Assembly: GCF_910592395.1 (NCBI RefSeq) | Contig: NC_088308.1 | Coordinates: forward strand, 23,143,501-23,203,500 | Reading direction: 5' to 3' | Origin: Lineus longissimus | Taxonomy: Eukaryota > Nemertea > Pilidiophora > Heteronemertea > Lineidae | DNA: 60,000 nt | Part shown: positions 1-10,898 of the stretch, one piece after another | Layout of the letters: each line of letters opens with the position of its first letter | Numbering within the stretch: position 1 is the first letter of the stretch | Made by a program: the position numbers and the translations under genes | Notes under the pieces: generated by a model | The model's input: the letters and a program-made list of their open reading frames with translations, nothing else | Databases searched by the model: none | What the model was told of the DNA's origin: nothing

Positions 1-1024
1 TTCCACGCTCACCCTTCATTAATTGATCGATTTAAATGCCTAATATTTTTGTGATAGAGATTGTAAGGAATTAAGATAGAGACTACGAATGCAAAATACA
101 ATTAAAAATGTTTTATGTCGTTAATTTATCCTTTGCATTCTCTGCATGGAGAATGTCTACAAACATAGCAGCAAAAATTAATGGATCCGTTGACGGTATC
201 GTGAGACTGTTAATAAACGCCAAGTCGCTAACTGCCGAGCACGCACTGGCATTATGCAGTGAAATCATGGATGATAGATAAAACTTTCGTTAATTGCTTT
301 TGACTTTATTTTTATCGAGATCACGCTTGGGGGATACAGCTGAGTTGGGAGTTCTCAAAATGCTATAGTCTTAGGTAGAAGATTCTTCATCTTTGGGAGC
401 AGGTTATGGAATTTGAATTCGTTTCATTAAGTTTAATGACAACACACACAATTCGAAGGGAGTCGATGGGAAACCGAATTGGGTTTTCAGTAAAATTATC
501 AAATGCGATAAGCCGACAAATACTATCCTAACTCCAACCTAGTAACCCAAAACTAAATAACAAGACCTTTGGAGAATAACCTTGAGACGCTTGAGATGTT
601 GACATATTTTAAGTACGCTTGTAAGAAAAGAGTCAATATTTGAGAACAGTTGATTCATTCCATTGATATGCGGATCAATAAAAGTGAACGATGGCGAATA
701 TTGAAAAGCAAAATAAGGACATCTTTGGTCTATTGATTTGATGTTCGCCAGATGATTGACTTCGATAAATTTTAGGTTAGAGCACCTGGCGCTGAAATAG
801 GCGATGCAATCTCTAAGAACGGTCATGGCCTATGTTATAAGAACCGACCATATACCTTAATCCGTCAGAATCCAATAGGCATGAACATTTTCTCCAATTC
901 TACACCGACTCTAACATATTCTACAGATCATTCGAATCTGTGTTCATGTCCATCCTCCAGCTAACCAGCAAAGTCCCTCGATCAGGTGAACTGGAGCGTG
1001 AAATAGATATCTATATCAGTTTAT
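1..1024. other. Left flank, no gene seen
   Basis: AT-rich sequence before the tandem duplication. The only open frames are short (the largest is a 95-codon minus-strand frame at 539-826) and show no recognisable domain, signal peptide or good splice context. Nothing supported. Confidence 0.5.
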
Positions 1025-1359
1025 TGAGTATCCTTCCTTTAGCTATCAATACGAAATTGCCAACATGAAAATGTTGTTTCGGCGATACTGGCTGATGGAA
1101 TGCAGCCAAGCGCCTGGCAAGTGGTAGTCGTGGACATTCTAGTTCGCGAAAACTGGCGCTGCACGAAGACATATTGACCTTTGTAACTGGACACCAACAG
1201 GAAAACACGCGGCAAAGAAGCTTCGGTCCAAAGTCATCATGACTTCAACAATTAAGTAAAGCACTTTGAGTATGCATGAATATCTTTCATTGTCTGAACT
1301 ACATGCATACATTAGAGCATGGCTGTTAGTATTAGACATCCATAAAAGACATTTCTCCT

Positions 1360-1383
1360 TATATAAAGGGAATCTATATAAGG
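1360..1383 (+). promoter_or_regulatory. Twin TATA-like boxes, copy A
   Basis: TATATAAAGGG at 1360-1370 is followed by CTATATAAGG at 1374-1383. Both are close to the animal TATA consensus and lie about 1.1 kb before the copy A receptor ATG. A donor-like CAG/GTAGGT follows about 10 bp further on, so a short 5' UTR exon is possible. Function is inferred; the boxes are kept in copy B, but that is expected after a recent duplication. Confidence 0.3.
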
Positions 1384-2510
1384 CAGAAGCCAGGTAGGTC
1401 AGAATAAGTTACCCGAAGTATGTGATAGGGTCTCCCATCTCACAGTAAAGGGGGTTATCAACGCTTCGGCGACGAATATATCAGCAGAGTATGATATTTA
1501 ATCATGTACGTCTTCCAAAACGCCGATTACCTGCGAGAGGTGATCTCTGCAGTTGATAAAAAACATTAGGAGATGAATCACGCAACGGTTGATTTAAGAA
1601 TAAACGTTTCTCCTTTCTTTGCACAGTTTTCAACGATCTTGATATCGATCTAAAAGGTCCTGTTCCTGTTTGAAGCAGACGGAACTATACCGTCATTTCT
1701 TGCCAACATCATGTTTACCCTTCCTAAACAAATCAATGCCCTTTTCTGGTTAGCACTCAGCCAGTAGGCAAATAGGAGACCGGAGACAAACGGGCCATTC
1801 CATATCACCGACGGTATTCCACTTCAATCTTTTTCGTATTCAATTTTTCTAACAATATTTCCCTTACAGGTCTAGAAGATTTCGTTGTGGTTATTGGCAG
1901 TGATCGTGACAATGATGCCAAGGAACAATTCTTCCTGGGCAACATATTGAAGGTTCATCACTTCTACCAGGCAAAAGAGACCGATTCAGCGGGTTTTTCA
2001 AAAGGGCGAAGGTTAAACCAATCTTAACAAAATGGAGCTCAGAGGTGACAGACTTACATTGTACTAAGTACTTGAGGTGACATTCAGTTTCCTTTGATCT
2101 GTATGAAAATATCAGTTGATGTCGTTTTTTAATATTCATAGTGCCAAAGACCTTTCCATAAGTTTCACTGCATCAGGAGATCGTCCAGCTAGGTTTTCCC
2201 TGTCAGTACATTGTAGTTGCAATTCTATCGCCTGCGGGAATAAATGAATATAGCCTTTGTTTATTTTGATCTGAGGTAATTTTGGATATACATTTCTAGC
2301 TGAAGATACTATTTCAGAATATCTATTTTGCATATAAAAATGGATTCAAAAACATCAGTCACAGGAACCAACTCACGGCGTGTTTTGTGACATGTCCGTT
2401 GACAATGCTTTCGCACACGAACATGTATCTTTTACAAAACCTTTTTGGCATCCAGTCCACATAAACTACGATGATTGTGATCATATATTTTAATACACAA
2501 CTTTACCAAA

Positions 2511-3500
2511 ATGACAACTCCGGACGTCGAATTTTCGGACAATTCCATCTACTATTTCGGGTCGATGACAACAGAAGAAGCCATAGGAATAGTCATCGGT
2601 GCTGTTGGCATTTGTAACAACATCTTGTCTTTCCTGGTGATGAACAGGAAAGATTATCGTTGCAACACCAGCTGTTTCTGTCTTAGAATTCTTGCATTAC
2701 TCGACCTGGTGGTTTGCGTATCATACTCTGAGATTCAAATCTGGTATATAACTCCCATCTATGTCAAACGGAGGATGGGAAATTTTTTCTGCATGCAGCT
2801 GTTCACAGTGGCAAGAACAGTGTTAAACATGTCTTCATGGGCGCTTGTTTACATCGCTGTAATGCGAGCTGTTGCTGTAGTTTATCCGTTAAAGATTGCC
2901 ATCTGGTTTACTATTTTTAAGGCAAGAATATTTTTTGTGGTCACCTTTGTAATATTTTTTGCCTATGCTGCGCCGAATATCTTCAGTTATCGGTACACCG
3001 AAGACCCGACATATCCTAAGTTTAATTGCTACATTTTACGAGCGTATACGGTAGTACAGACACAGTTAGAATTCGGCAAACTGTTTCTCTATACATGTAT
3101 ACCTTGGATAATACTGTCTACACTAAATGCAGTTATTGTGCACTCATTATTTACGAGATACAGGGACAAAATCATACATAGAAGCCTCAGGAATGGCGAA
3201 CAAAGAGATGAGGATTCCATAACTAAAAGTCTTGTGTTTGTTACTTTCTTATTTTTAATTCTTCATGCACCAAATGCTGCATATGCAATTGTTTGGGATG
3301 GGATTTACAGAGCTGCAACACTTACGCCGTAGATGATAACGATTAGGACGTGGCACTACAAGATATTCCAAATATGTAGCACATTAAATCATACGTGCAA
3401 TTTCTATATGTATCTTATTCCGTGCAAGAAATTTAGGAGAAACCTAAAAGAGTTATTCACTGGCGCTGCTGATACGAAAAGAACAAATCTATTGGCATAA
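2511..3500 (+). pseudogene. Rhodopsin-like 7TM receptor, copy A, nonsense codon before TM7
   Basis: This frame matches the intact receptor at 6519-7508 along its whole length, but TGG (Trp274 there) is TAG here at 3330-3332. Translation would stop after 273 residues, losing the third extracellular loop, TM7 and the cytoplasmic tail. Beyond the stop the frame continues open to the same TAA at 3498-3500, so the nonsense change is the only visible lesion. Other coding differences are few: N-S instead of D-F at residues 11-12, S instead of F at residue 236, and about four silent changes. A 6TM product would not be expected to signal like a normal GPCR, so this is most likely a young pseudogene. 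It could instead encode a truncated interfering form, or the TAG could be a segregating allele or sequencing error. Confidence 0.75.
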
Positions 3501-5364
3501 TCCATCGCAGCGCCGTCGGCGGTACGCACTGCTGATAACTTGTGTTGATTACACGCTTTTTTGTCTTAACGTAGGCCCAGTCTCCGCTGGACCCAGTATA
3601 GGAAATGCAGCATAAGCTTCTCGATATGAGTGTATATCCCAGATTCGTATCCATAAATACATATATGTAACGAAAAGCTTATTCTAGTATTTCCCTGTTT
3701 CTAATACCATGTTGTTTACCATTGTGTCTGCTTACGCCTGTTTACCTTTCCTAAACACATCAATGCACTTTTAGCATCCAGTAGGCCTACAAAACTATCA
3801 GAGATCGGGGACAAATAGGCAATGCCATTCATTTTCGATGTCACTAACTTTTTTTCACTTAAACGTTGAAATGTTGTTAACGATACTGTATGCCCTTCCC
3901 CAACATGTCGGCTGCCCAGTCAGCTTCCATTCTGCAGTCCAGTTACCAATATTAGATAACGCATAAAATGGAGAAAAAAACAGACTGAATTATCACGCTA
4001 TTCCGATTTTAATGCCGACTGGACCCGAGTGAGGCCTCCGTACAAAGAACACTTTTGAATGCATGGCGACGCGCTGCACGGAGACATAAATCTACACGAT
4101 GTAATGGCGTCACGCTGTTGTGCTCGGTTATCTCGCTACTGCGACGACAATGGAAACGTCGTTTCGCCGTAATAGCGGGGTGACGTATAGTCCGGATTTG
4201 GGGTGGTCGCCGACCGGGGTTCCACTGTACTAGATTCATCTCAGTTCTTATCACATTGGTTCCAAACCTTGAATTTCTTATTACATAGCATTTAGCGATC
4301 ACGAAATCATATCATAGTGTGCCAGGAAGTTCATCTGGAAGTGACCTGGAATAAAATGAAATGTACGGGAGATCCGGGTATAGTCAGGGTGGCAAAGGAC
4401 GTAATCCAATGTTTGGTGTCCCCCGGGTGATCGATAAGAACTCGTCATCATTAGGTGCAGCAGCCAGGTTGTTAACCTAGAGCCAATTCTCCCTTCGTTG
4501 ATGGGCATTACCGGGCAGGTGTGGGAGAGGTTGTCAATGGTGCTAATTGTGGGCGTGAAGCCGGAAGCGTGTCCAACAGCAAATGGTCTCAGAAGACTCT
4601 CATGTAGTCTGGTGATCGGCGTTGATCAACGAATGAATCAAGACACTCCGTCTTATTCACATCGATATTTTGTGTTTGAAGCGGAAGAAGTGTTGCAGAG
4701 AAAAGTTGAGCGTGCAAGGTGAGCGATTTCAGCGGCTGTATAAATTTTTCACTGATCACTAATCAATACACGTGCCGGATTCCATCGAAGAAAAATTGCG
4801 TTCGAATAGTTCAAAAGTAACGAGCTGATTGTACCAATTTGATGTCGGTGACACTTTGGGAGCATGAGAACAACTTGCTTTACGAAATCTGTGTGATGGC
4901 CAGCATAGCTTGTTAACTTACAGAATATGAAGCGTACAAAAAGGTGTATGCGGTTACATTACAAAGGCAACACGATCATAACCATTCTTGACAGTGTGTC
5001 GGAATCGTCCTTCGTCTTACATGTCATGAGTATCCGGCTTCCTTTAGCTATCAATACGAAATTGCCAACATGAAAATGTTGTTTCGGCGATACTGGCTGA
5101 TGGAATGCAGTCAAGCGCCTGGCAAGTGGTAGTCGTGGACATTCTAGTTCGCGAAAACTGGCGCTGCACGCAGACATATTGACCTTTGTAAGTGGACACC
5201 AACAGGAAAACACGCGGCAAAGAAGCTTCCGTGCAAAGACATCATGACTTCAACAATTAAGTTAAGTACTTTGAGTATGCATGAATATCTTTCATTGTCT
5301 GAACTACATGCATACATTAGAGCATGGTTGTTAGTATTAGACATCCATTGAAGGCATATCTCGT

Positions 5365-5388
5365 TATATAAAGGGAATCTATATAAGG
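5365..5388 (+). promoter_or_regulatory. Twin TATA-like boxes, copy B
   Basis: TATATAAAGGG at 5365-5375 and CTATATAAGG at 5379-5388, about 1.13 kb before the intact receptor ATG at 6519. A donor-like CAG/GTAGGT lies about 10 bp further on. If a 5' UTR exon starts here, an acceptor would be needed just before 6519; I did not find a convincing one, so this remains a candidate core promoter. Confidence 0.3.
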
Positions 5389-6518
5389 CAGGAGCCAGGT
5401 AGGTCAGAATAAGTTACCCAAAGTCTGTGATAGGGTCTCCCAACTCACAGTAAAGGGGGTTATCAACGCTTCGGCGACGAATATATCAGCAGAGTATGAT
5501 CTTCAATCATGCACGTCTTCCAAAACGCCGATTACCTGCGAGAGGTGATCTCTGCAGTTGATAAAAAGCATTAAGAGATGAATCACGTAACGGTTGGTTT
5601 AAGAATAAACGTTTCTCCTTTCTTTGCACAGTTTTCAAAGATCTTGATATCGATCTGAAAGGTCCTGTTCCTGTTTGAAGCAGACCAGAGCTATAACGTG
5701 ATTTCTTGCCAACATCATGTTTACCCTTCCTAAACAAATCAATGCCCTTTTCTGGTTAGCACTCAGCCAGTAGGCAACTAGGAGACAGGAGACAAGCGGG
5801 CCATTCCATATCACCGACGGTATTCCACTTCAATCTTTTTCGTATTCAATTTTTCTAACAATATTTCCCTTACAGGTCTAGAAGATTTCGTTGTGGTTAT
5901 TGGCAGTGATCGTGACAATGATGCCAAGGAACAATTCTTCCTGGGCAACATATTGAAGGTTCATCACTTCTACCAGGCAAAAGAGACCGATTCAGCGGGT
6001 TTTTCAAAAGGGCGAAGGTTAAACCAATCTTAACAAAATGGAGATCAGAGGTGACAGACTTACATTGTACTAAGTACTTGAGGTGACATTCAGTTTCCTT
6101 TGATCTGTATGAAAATATCAGTTGATGTCGTTTTTTAATATTCATAGAGCCATAGACCTTTCCATAAGATTCACTGCATCAGGAGATCGTCCAGCTAGGT
6201 TTTCCCTGTCGGTACATTGTAGTTGCAATTCTATCGCCTGCGGGAATAAATGAATATAGCCTTTCTTTATTTTGATCTGAGGTAATTTTGGATATACATT
6301 TCTAACTGAAGATACTATTTCAGAATATCCATTTTGCATATAAAAATGGATTCAAAAACATCAGTCACAGGAACTAACTCACGGCGTGTTTTGTGACATG
6401 TCCGTTGACAATGCTTTCGCACACGAACATGTATCTTTTACAAAACCTTTTTGGCATCCAGTCCACATATAAACTACGATGATTGTGATCATATATTTTA
6501 ATACACAGCTTCACCAAA

Positions 6519-7508
6519 ATGACAACTCCGGACGTCGAATTTTCGGACGATTTCATCTACTATTTCGGGTCGATGACAACAGAAGAAGCCATAGGAATAG
6601 TCATCGGTGCTGTTGGCATTTGTAACAACATCTTGTCTTTCCTGGTGATGAACAGGAAAGATTATCGTTGCAACACCAGCTGTTTCTGTCTTAGAATTCT
6701 TGCATTACTCGACCTGGTGGTTTGCGTATCATACTCTGAGATTCAAATCTGGTATATAACTCCCATCTATGTCAAACGGAGGATGGGAAATTTTTTCTGC
6801 ATGCAGCTGTTCACAGTGGCAAGAACAGTGTTAAACATGTCTTCATGGGCGCTTGTTTACATCGCTGTAATGCGAGCTGTTGCTGTAGTTTATCCGTTAA
6901 AGATTGCCATCTGGTTTACTATTTTTAAGGCAAGAATATTTTTTGTGGTCACCTTTGTAATATTTTTTGCCTATGCTGCGCCGAATATCTTCAGTTATCG
7001 GTACACCGAAGACCCGACATATCCTAAGTTTAATTGCTACATTTTACGAGCGTATACGGTGGTACAGACACAGTTAGAATTCGGCAAACTGTTTCTCTAT
7101 ACATGTATACCTTGGATAATACTGTCTACACTAAATGCAGTTATTGTGCACTCCTTATTTACGAGATACAGGGACAAAATCATACATAGAAGCCTCAGGA
7201 ATGGCGAACAAAGAGATGAGGATTTCATAACTAAAAGTCTTGTGTTTGTTACTTTCTTATTTTTGATTCTTCATGCACCAAATGCTGCATATGCAATTGT
7301 TTGGGATGGGATTTACAGAGCTGCAACTCTTACGCCGTGGATGATAACGATTAGGACGTGGCACTACAAGATATTCCAAATATGTAGCACATTAAATCAT
7401 ACGTGCAATTTCTATATGTATCTTATTCCGTGCAAGAAATTTAGGAGAAACCTAAAAGAGTTATTCACTGGCGCTGCTGATACGAAAAGAACAAATCTAT
7501 TGGCATAA
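6519..7508 (+). CDS. Rhodopsin-like 7TM receptor, intact copy B
   Basis: Single-exon frame of 329 aa with seven hydrophobic segments: TM1 about 23-46, TM2 55-79, TM3 95-126, TM4 136-158, TM5 187-215, TM6 238-262, TM7 281-304. Family landmarks are an NNIL motif in TM1 (Asn36/37), LALLD in TM2 (Asp65), Cys94 and Cys173 as the likely TM3-ECL2 disulfide, and a TM7 NFYMY (297-301) replacing NPxxY, as in many invertebrate peptide-type receptors. The usual DRY after TM3 is M-R-A (118-120), with AVVYPLK following. The tail is short (about 20 residues). The ATG follows CCAAA, a good initiation context. The ligand is unknown; a FMRFamide-receptor-like or chemosensory lineage is a guess. It lies in a tandem pair with the broken copy at 2511. 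Confidence 0.85.
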   Translation: MTTPDVEFSDDFIYYFGSMTTEEAIGIVIGAVGICNNILSFLVMNRKDYRCNTSCFCLRILALLDLVVCVSYSEIQIWYITPIYVKRRMGNFFCMQLFTVARTVLNMSSWALVYIAVMRAVAVVYPLKIAIWFTIFKARIFFVVTFVIFFAYAAPNIFSYRYTEDPTYPKFNCYILRAYTVVQTQLEFGKLFLYTCIPWIILSTLNAVIVHSLFTRYRDKIIHRSLRNGEQRDEDFITKSLVFVTFLFLILHAPNAAYAIVWDGIYRAATLTPWMITIRTWHYKIFQICSTLNHTCNFYMYLIPCKKFRRNLKELFTGAADTKRTNLLA

Positions 7509-9033
7509 TCCATCGCAGCGGCGTCGGCGGTACGCACTGCTGATAACTTGTGTTGATTACACGCTTTTTTGTCTTAACGTAGGCCCAGTCTCCGCTGGAC
7601 CCAGTATAGGAAATGCAGCATAAGCTTCTCGATATGAGTGTATATCCCAGATTCGTATCCATAAATACATATATGTAACGAAAAGCTTATTCTAGTATTT
7701 CCCTGTTTCTAATACCATGTTGTTTACCATTGTGTCTACTTACGCCTGTTTACCTTTCCTAAACACATCAATGCACTTTTAGCATCCAGTAGGCCAAGAA
7801 AACTATCAGAGACCGGGGACAAATAGGCAATGCCATTCATTTTCGATGTCACTAACTTTTTTTCACTTAAACGTTGAAATGTTGTTAACGATACTGTATG
7901 CCCTTCCCCAACCTGTCGGCTGCCCAGTCAGCTTCCATTCTGCAGTGCAGTTACCAACATTAGATAACGCATAAAATGGAGAAAAAAACAGACTGAATTA
8001 TCACGCTATTCCGATTTTAATGCCGACTGGACCCGAGTGAGGCCTCCGTACAAAGAACACTTTTGAATGCATGGCGACGCGCTGCACGGAGACATAAATC
8101 TACACGATGTAATGGCGTCACGCTGTTGTGCTCGGTTATCTCGCTACTGCGACGACAATGAAAACGTCGTTTCGCCGTAATAGCGGGGTGACGTATAGTC
8201 CGGATTTGGGGTGGTCGCCGACCGGGGTTCCACTGTACTAGATTCATCTCAGTTCTTATCACATTGGTTCCAAACCTTGAATTTCTTATTACATAGCATT
8301 TAGCGATCACGAAATCATATCATAGTGTGCCAGGAAGTTCATCTGTAAGTGACCTGGAATAAAATGAAATGTACGGGAGATCCGGGTATAGTCAGGGTGG
8401 CAAAGGACGTAATCCAATGTTTGGTGTCCCCCGGGTGATCGATTAGAACCCGTCATCATTAGGTGCAGCAGCCAGGTTGTTAACCTAGAGCCAATTCTCC
8501 CTTCGTTGATGGGCATTACCAAGCAGGTGTGGGAGAGGTTGTCAATGGTGCTAATTGTGGGCGTGAAGCCGGAAGCGTGTCCAACAGCAAATGGTATCAG
8601 AAGACTCTAATATGGTCTGGTGATAGGCGTTGATCAACGAATGAATCAAGACACTCCGTCTTATTTACATCGATATTTGTGTTTGAAGCGGAAGAAGTGT
8701 TGCAGAAAAAAGTTGAGCGTGCAAGGTGAGCGATTTCAGCGGCTGTATAAATTTTTCACTGATCACTAATCAATACACGTGCCTGATTCCATCGAAGAAA
8801 AATTGCGTTCGAATAGTTCAAAAGTAACGAGCTGATTGTACCAATTTGATGTCGGTGACACTTTGGGAGCATGAGAACAAATTGCTTTACGAAATCTGTG
8901 TGATGGCCAGCATAGCGTGTTAACTTACACAATATGAAGCGTACAAAAAGGTGGATGCGGTTACATTACAAAGGCAACACGATCATAACCATTCTTGACA
9001 GTGTGTCGGAATCGTCCTTCGTCTTACATATCA

Positions 9034-10293
9034 CTGACAACATGCCTGCCTGGGTATTCAGATAGAAGCAAATTTATATCTCAAAACAATGGTATCCTGT
9101 AGGCTATAAATCGATAGGCATCCTAGTTCCTCATCAGTCACTCAGGTGAGGTCAACGCATTTCTATGTAAAACAGAAGGAGATCGACAGTACCATGCCTA
9201 AGGTCATGCAATACAATGGTTATTGTTGCGAGATAAGGGACATGAGTTCAGAGGCGAGGGACATCCGTTCTCCGACATTGCCTCAATAATTGCCATTGAT
9301 AGTGAATGTGTTACTGCAATGACTAGAATAAGGGATGCCAAGGCCTGCCACCAATGGCAGCTTGCGATGAAGAGTTAGCATACCGTATATACTGAGTGAT
9401 TTGGTCATTCAGAAACAACTGGTTTTCCAAAATCTTGTTATGACAGTGTTCTTTCCTCTGTACTCTGTTCGAAACTTTCTACCATACTATCAACACTTTT
9501 GGAATGAAGTTCTTAACGCTAAAATATTCAATATTTTGCAGACTTATCTATCGTCAGCTAACTTTCAATCTGCAATGACAATACCACAACAATTTTGATT
9601 GCAATTAATTCAATATAGTCGACTTCAAAAAACCTATAAAGGAAAAAAAACACAAGAATCAATTTGATATTTGACACGGATTGAAAATAAACTGAACAAG
9701 ATTCGAAATCGATTGAAATGTATTGCATACAGGTAGCTGACAATTCCAAGAGTGCTATTTTCTTGTCTCGTGAAATTGATATAATTCTCAGTAAACTAAG
9801 ATGCGAGTCTATTGGTTTTGACAGTAATATTGGTTTTCACCAAGAATCATCTTCACAGGTTTTAAATCAATAATACCGAGTGATTAAATTTCAAATTGGA
9901 GTTTGATTACAATTACGCTGAGTTGTAGTGCTTCATCTCTATGAACAGATAAGCTTCATCCCTGTTAAACACATCAGTGTGAAATGAGCCATCCGCCGGA
10001 GGCGATAGTCACTCCCTGTGAAGAACGTGAATCAATGTCTTTCTCAACAGAGCAGACTTGTGCATTTCTTTTGAATGAAAGCTTTAGCAATACAGAATCA
10101 GTTAGTAGCGGATAAAAAAATCCACTTATCCAGTAACTTATATATGGTCAGGCGTTTTTGTATAATCATGGCAATTGTGTGATTCCCGTTGGTCGAGCGC
10201 TCAGCTTCACCCTCATTTTCTCTGTTCTGTAGCATGAAGTCGATGATCCGTTATAAAGAGATTAATTGGCGCTCATATACTGCCACAGTTGTC
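9034..10293. other. Intergenic, no gene seen
   Basis: AT-rich unique sequence after the duplication. Open frames here (for example 9401-9598 and 9558-9749) are short and of low-complexity composition, without motifs. Nothing supported. Confidence 0.45.
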
Positions 10294-10898
10294 TCATAGA
10301 TCTTCCAACGACCAGTAAATCTGTTGATAAACACCCCCTTCGTAGTCCAGACCAGCGGGCCGCACCGGCCAATTAGCAATTAGTTGCTGATAGATATCCA
10401 TGGGGTCTACTAATTGTCTAGCTAGAGGTCCATTTCTCAAAGCAATCACTGCAAAGACAGTAAACGCCTCGGTGAACGTTTCTGTAAACTCATTTCCATC
10501 AACCCTGATCTTCGATGACGAAACAAGCGTCACCGCTTGAACTGCACCAATCAACTGGACAGGTTCGTAAGTTAGCATAACATATCAATGATCATCTGGT
10601 AGTATTTGAACAGCTTGTAGTAGAGATCTTTAACGCCTTGAAAAGTGGCAGTATTGGCTTGAATTTGTAGTTTTGATTCATCCCCTGCTGCCTCCGGTCT
10701 AGCAAGATATGCTATGAACTCATCGTAATATCTCTAAAAGCTTGTGTTTTTTCCGGAAGTTCAAATCACTGGGCCATGCTGGCAATATGGTAACGAGATT
10801 TGATCTCCGTATTACCTCACAGTGCATGAAGACATCAGGATGAGCGCACATGCACCAATGAATAGAAAGCCGATGACTGTCCGGCGCATCTCTGACAT
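10294..10898 (-). CDS. Candidate small secreted or single-pass protein gene, three exons
   Basis: Not recognised. On the minus strand an ATG at 10898 (second ATG at 10889) opens a peptide starting MSEMRRTVIGFLFIGACALI, a good signal peptide or signal anchor. The proposed exons are 10816-10898, 10635-10731 and 10294-10554. Exon 1 ends at GTGAG/GTAATA, exon 2 starts after TTTTAGAG and ends at GGC/GTTAAAG, and exon 3 starts after GTCCAG, with a branch-site-like TGCTAAC 23 nt before it. Phases agree and the product would be 146 aa ending YWSLEDL. The two introns would be only 84 and 80 bp, much shorter than in BTAF1 nearby, and the GTTAAAG donor is weak. Alternatives are a frameshifted relic of one continuous coding region, because the second intron is also open as protein (VKDLYYKLFKYYQ), or chance. 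Confidence 0.3.

Larger units (their letters stand above)
1025..5024. repeat. Tandem duplication unit A (about 4.0 kb)
   Basis: The sequence from about 1025 to 5024 is repeated almost base for base at about 5025-9033. The receptor start codons are 4008 bp apart (2511 and 6519). Divergence is low, with scattered single substitutions and a few small indels, so the event is recent. Homology begins at a GAGTATCC word (near 1026 and 5028) and ends near the word CTTACAT before 5024 and 9033. Each unit carries one 7TM receptor frame and a pair of TATA-like boxes upstream. The exact breakpoints are estimates. I cannot exclude an assembly artefact (two haplotypes placed in tandem), although the differences between units show they are not identical reads. 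Confidence 0.9.
5025..9033. repeat. Tandem duplication unit B (about 4.0 kb)
   Basis: Second copy of the unit at 1025-5024, in direct orientation and immediately adjacent. It contains the intact receptor. The right junction is near 9033, where CTTACATATCA passes into unique sequence. Noncoding parts of the unit are as well conserved as the coding part, as expected for a recent event rather than selection. The minus-strand frames of 60-97 codons present in both copies are therefore not supported as genes. Confidence 0.9.

Noticed and set aside
1891-2333. Minus-strand frames conserved in both duplication units (also 5897-6339, 4009-4302, 8017-8310)
   Set aside because: Conservation is explained by the recent duplication. 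The sequences lack domains and surrounding noncoding DNA is equally conserved.
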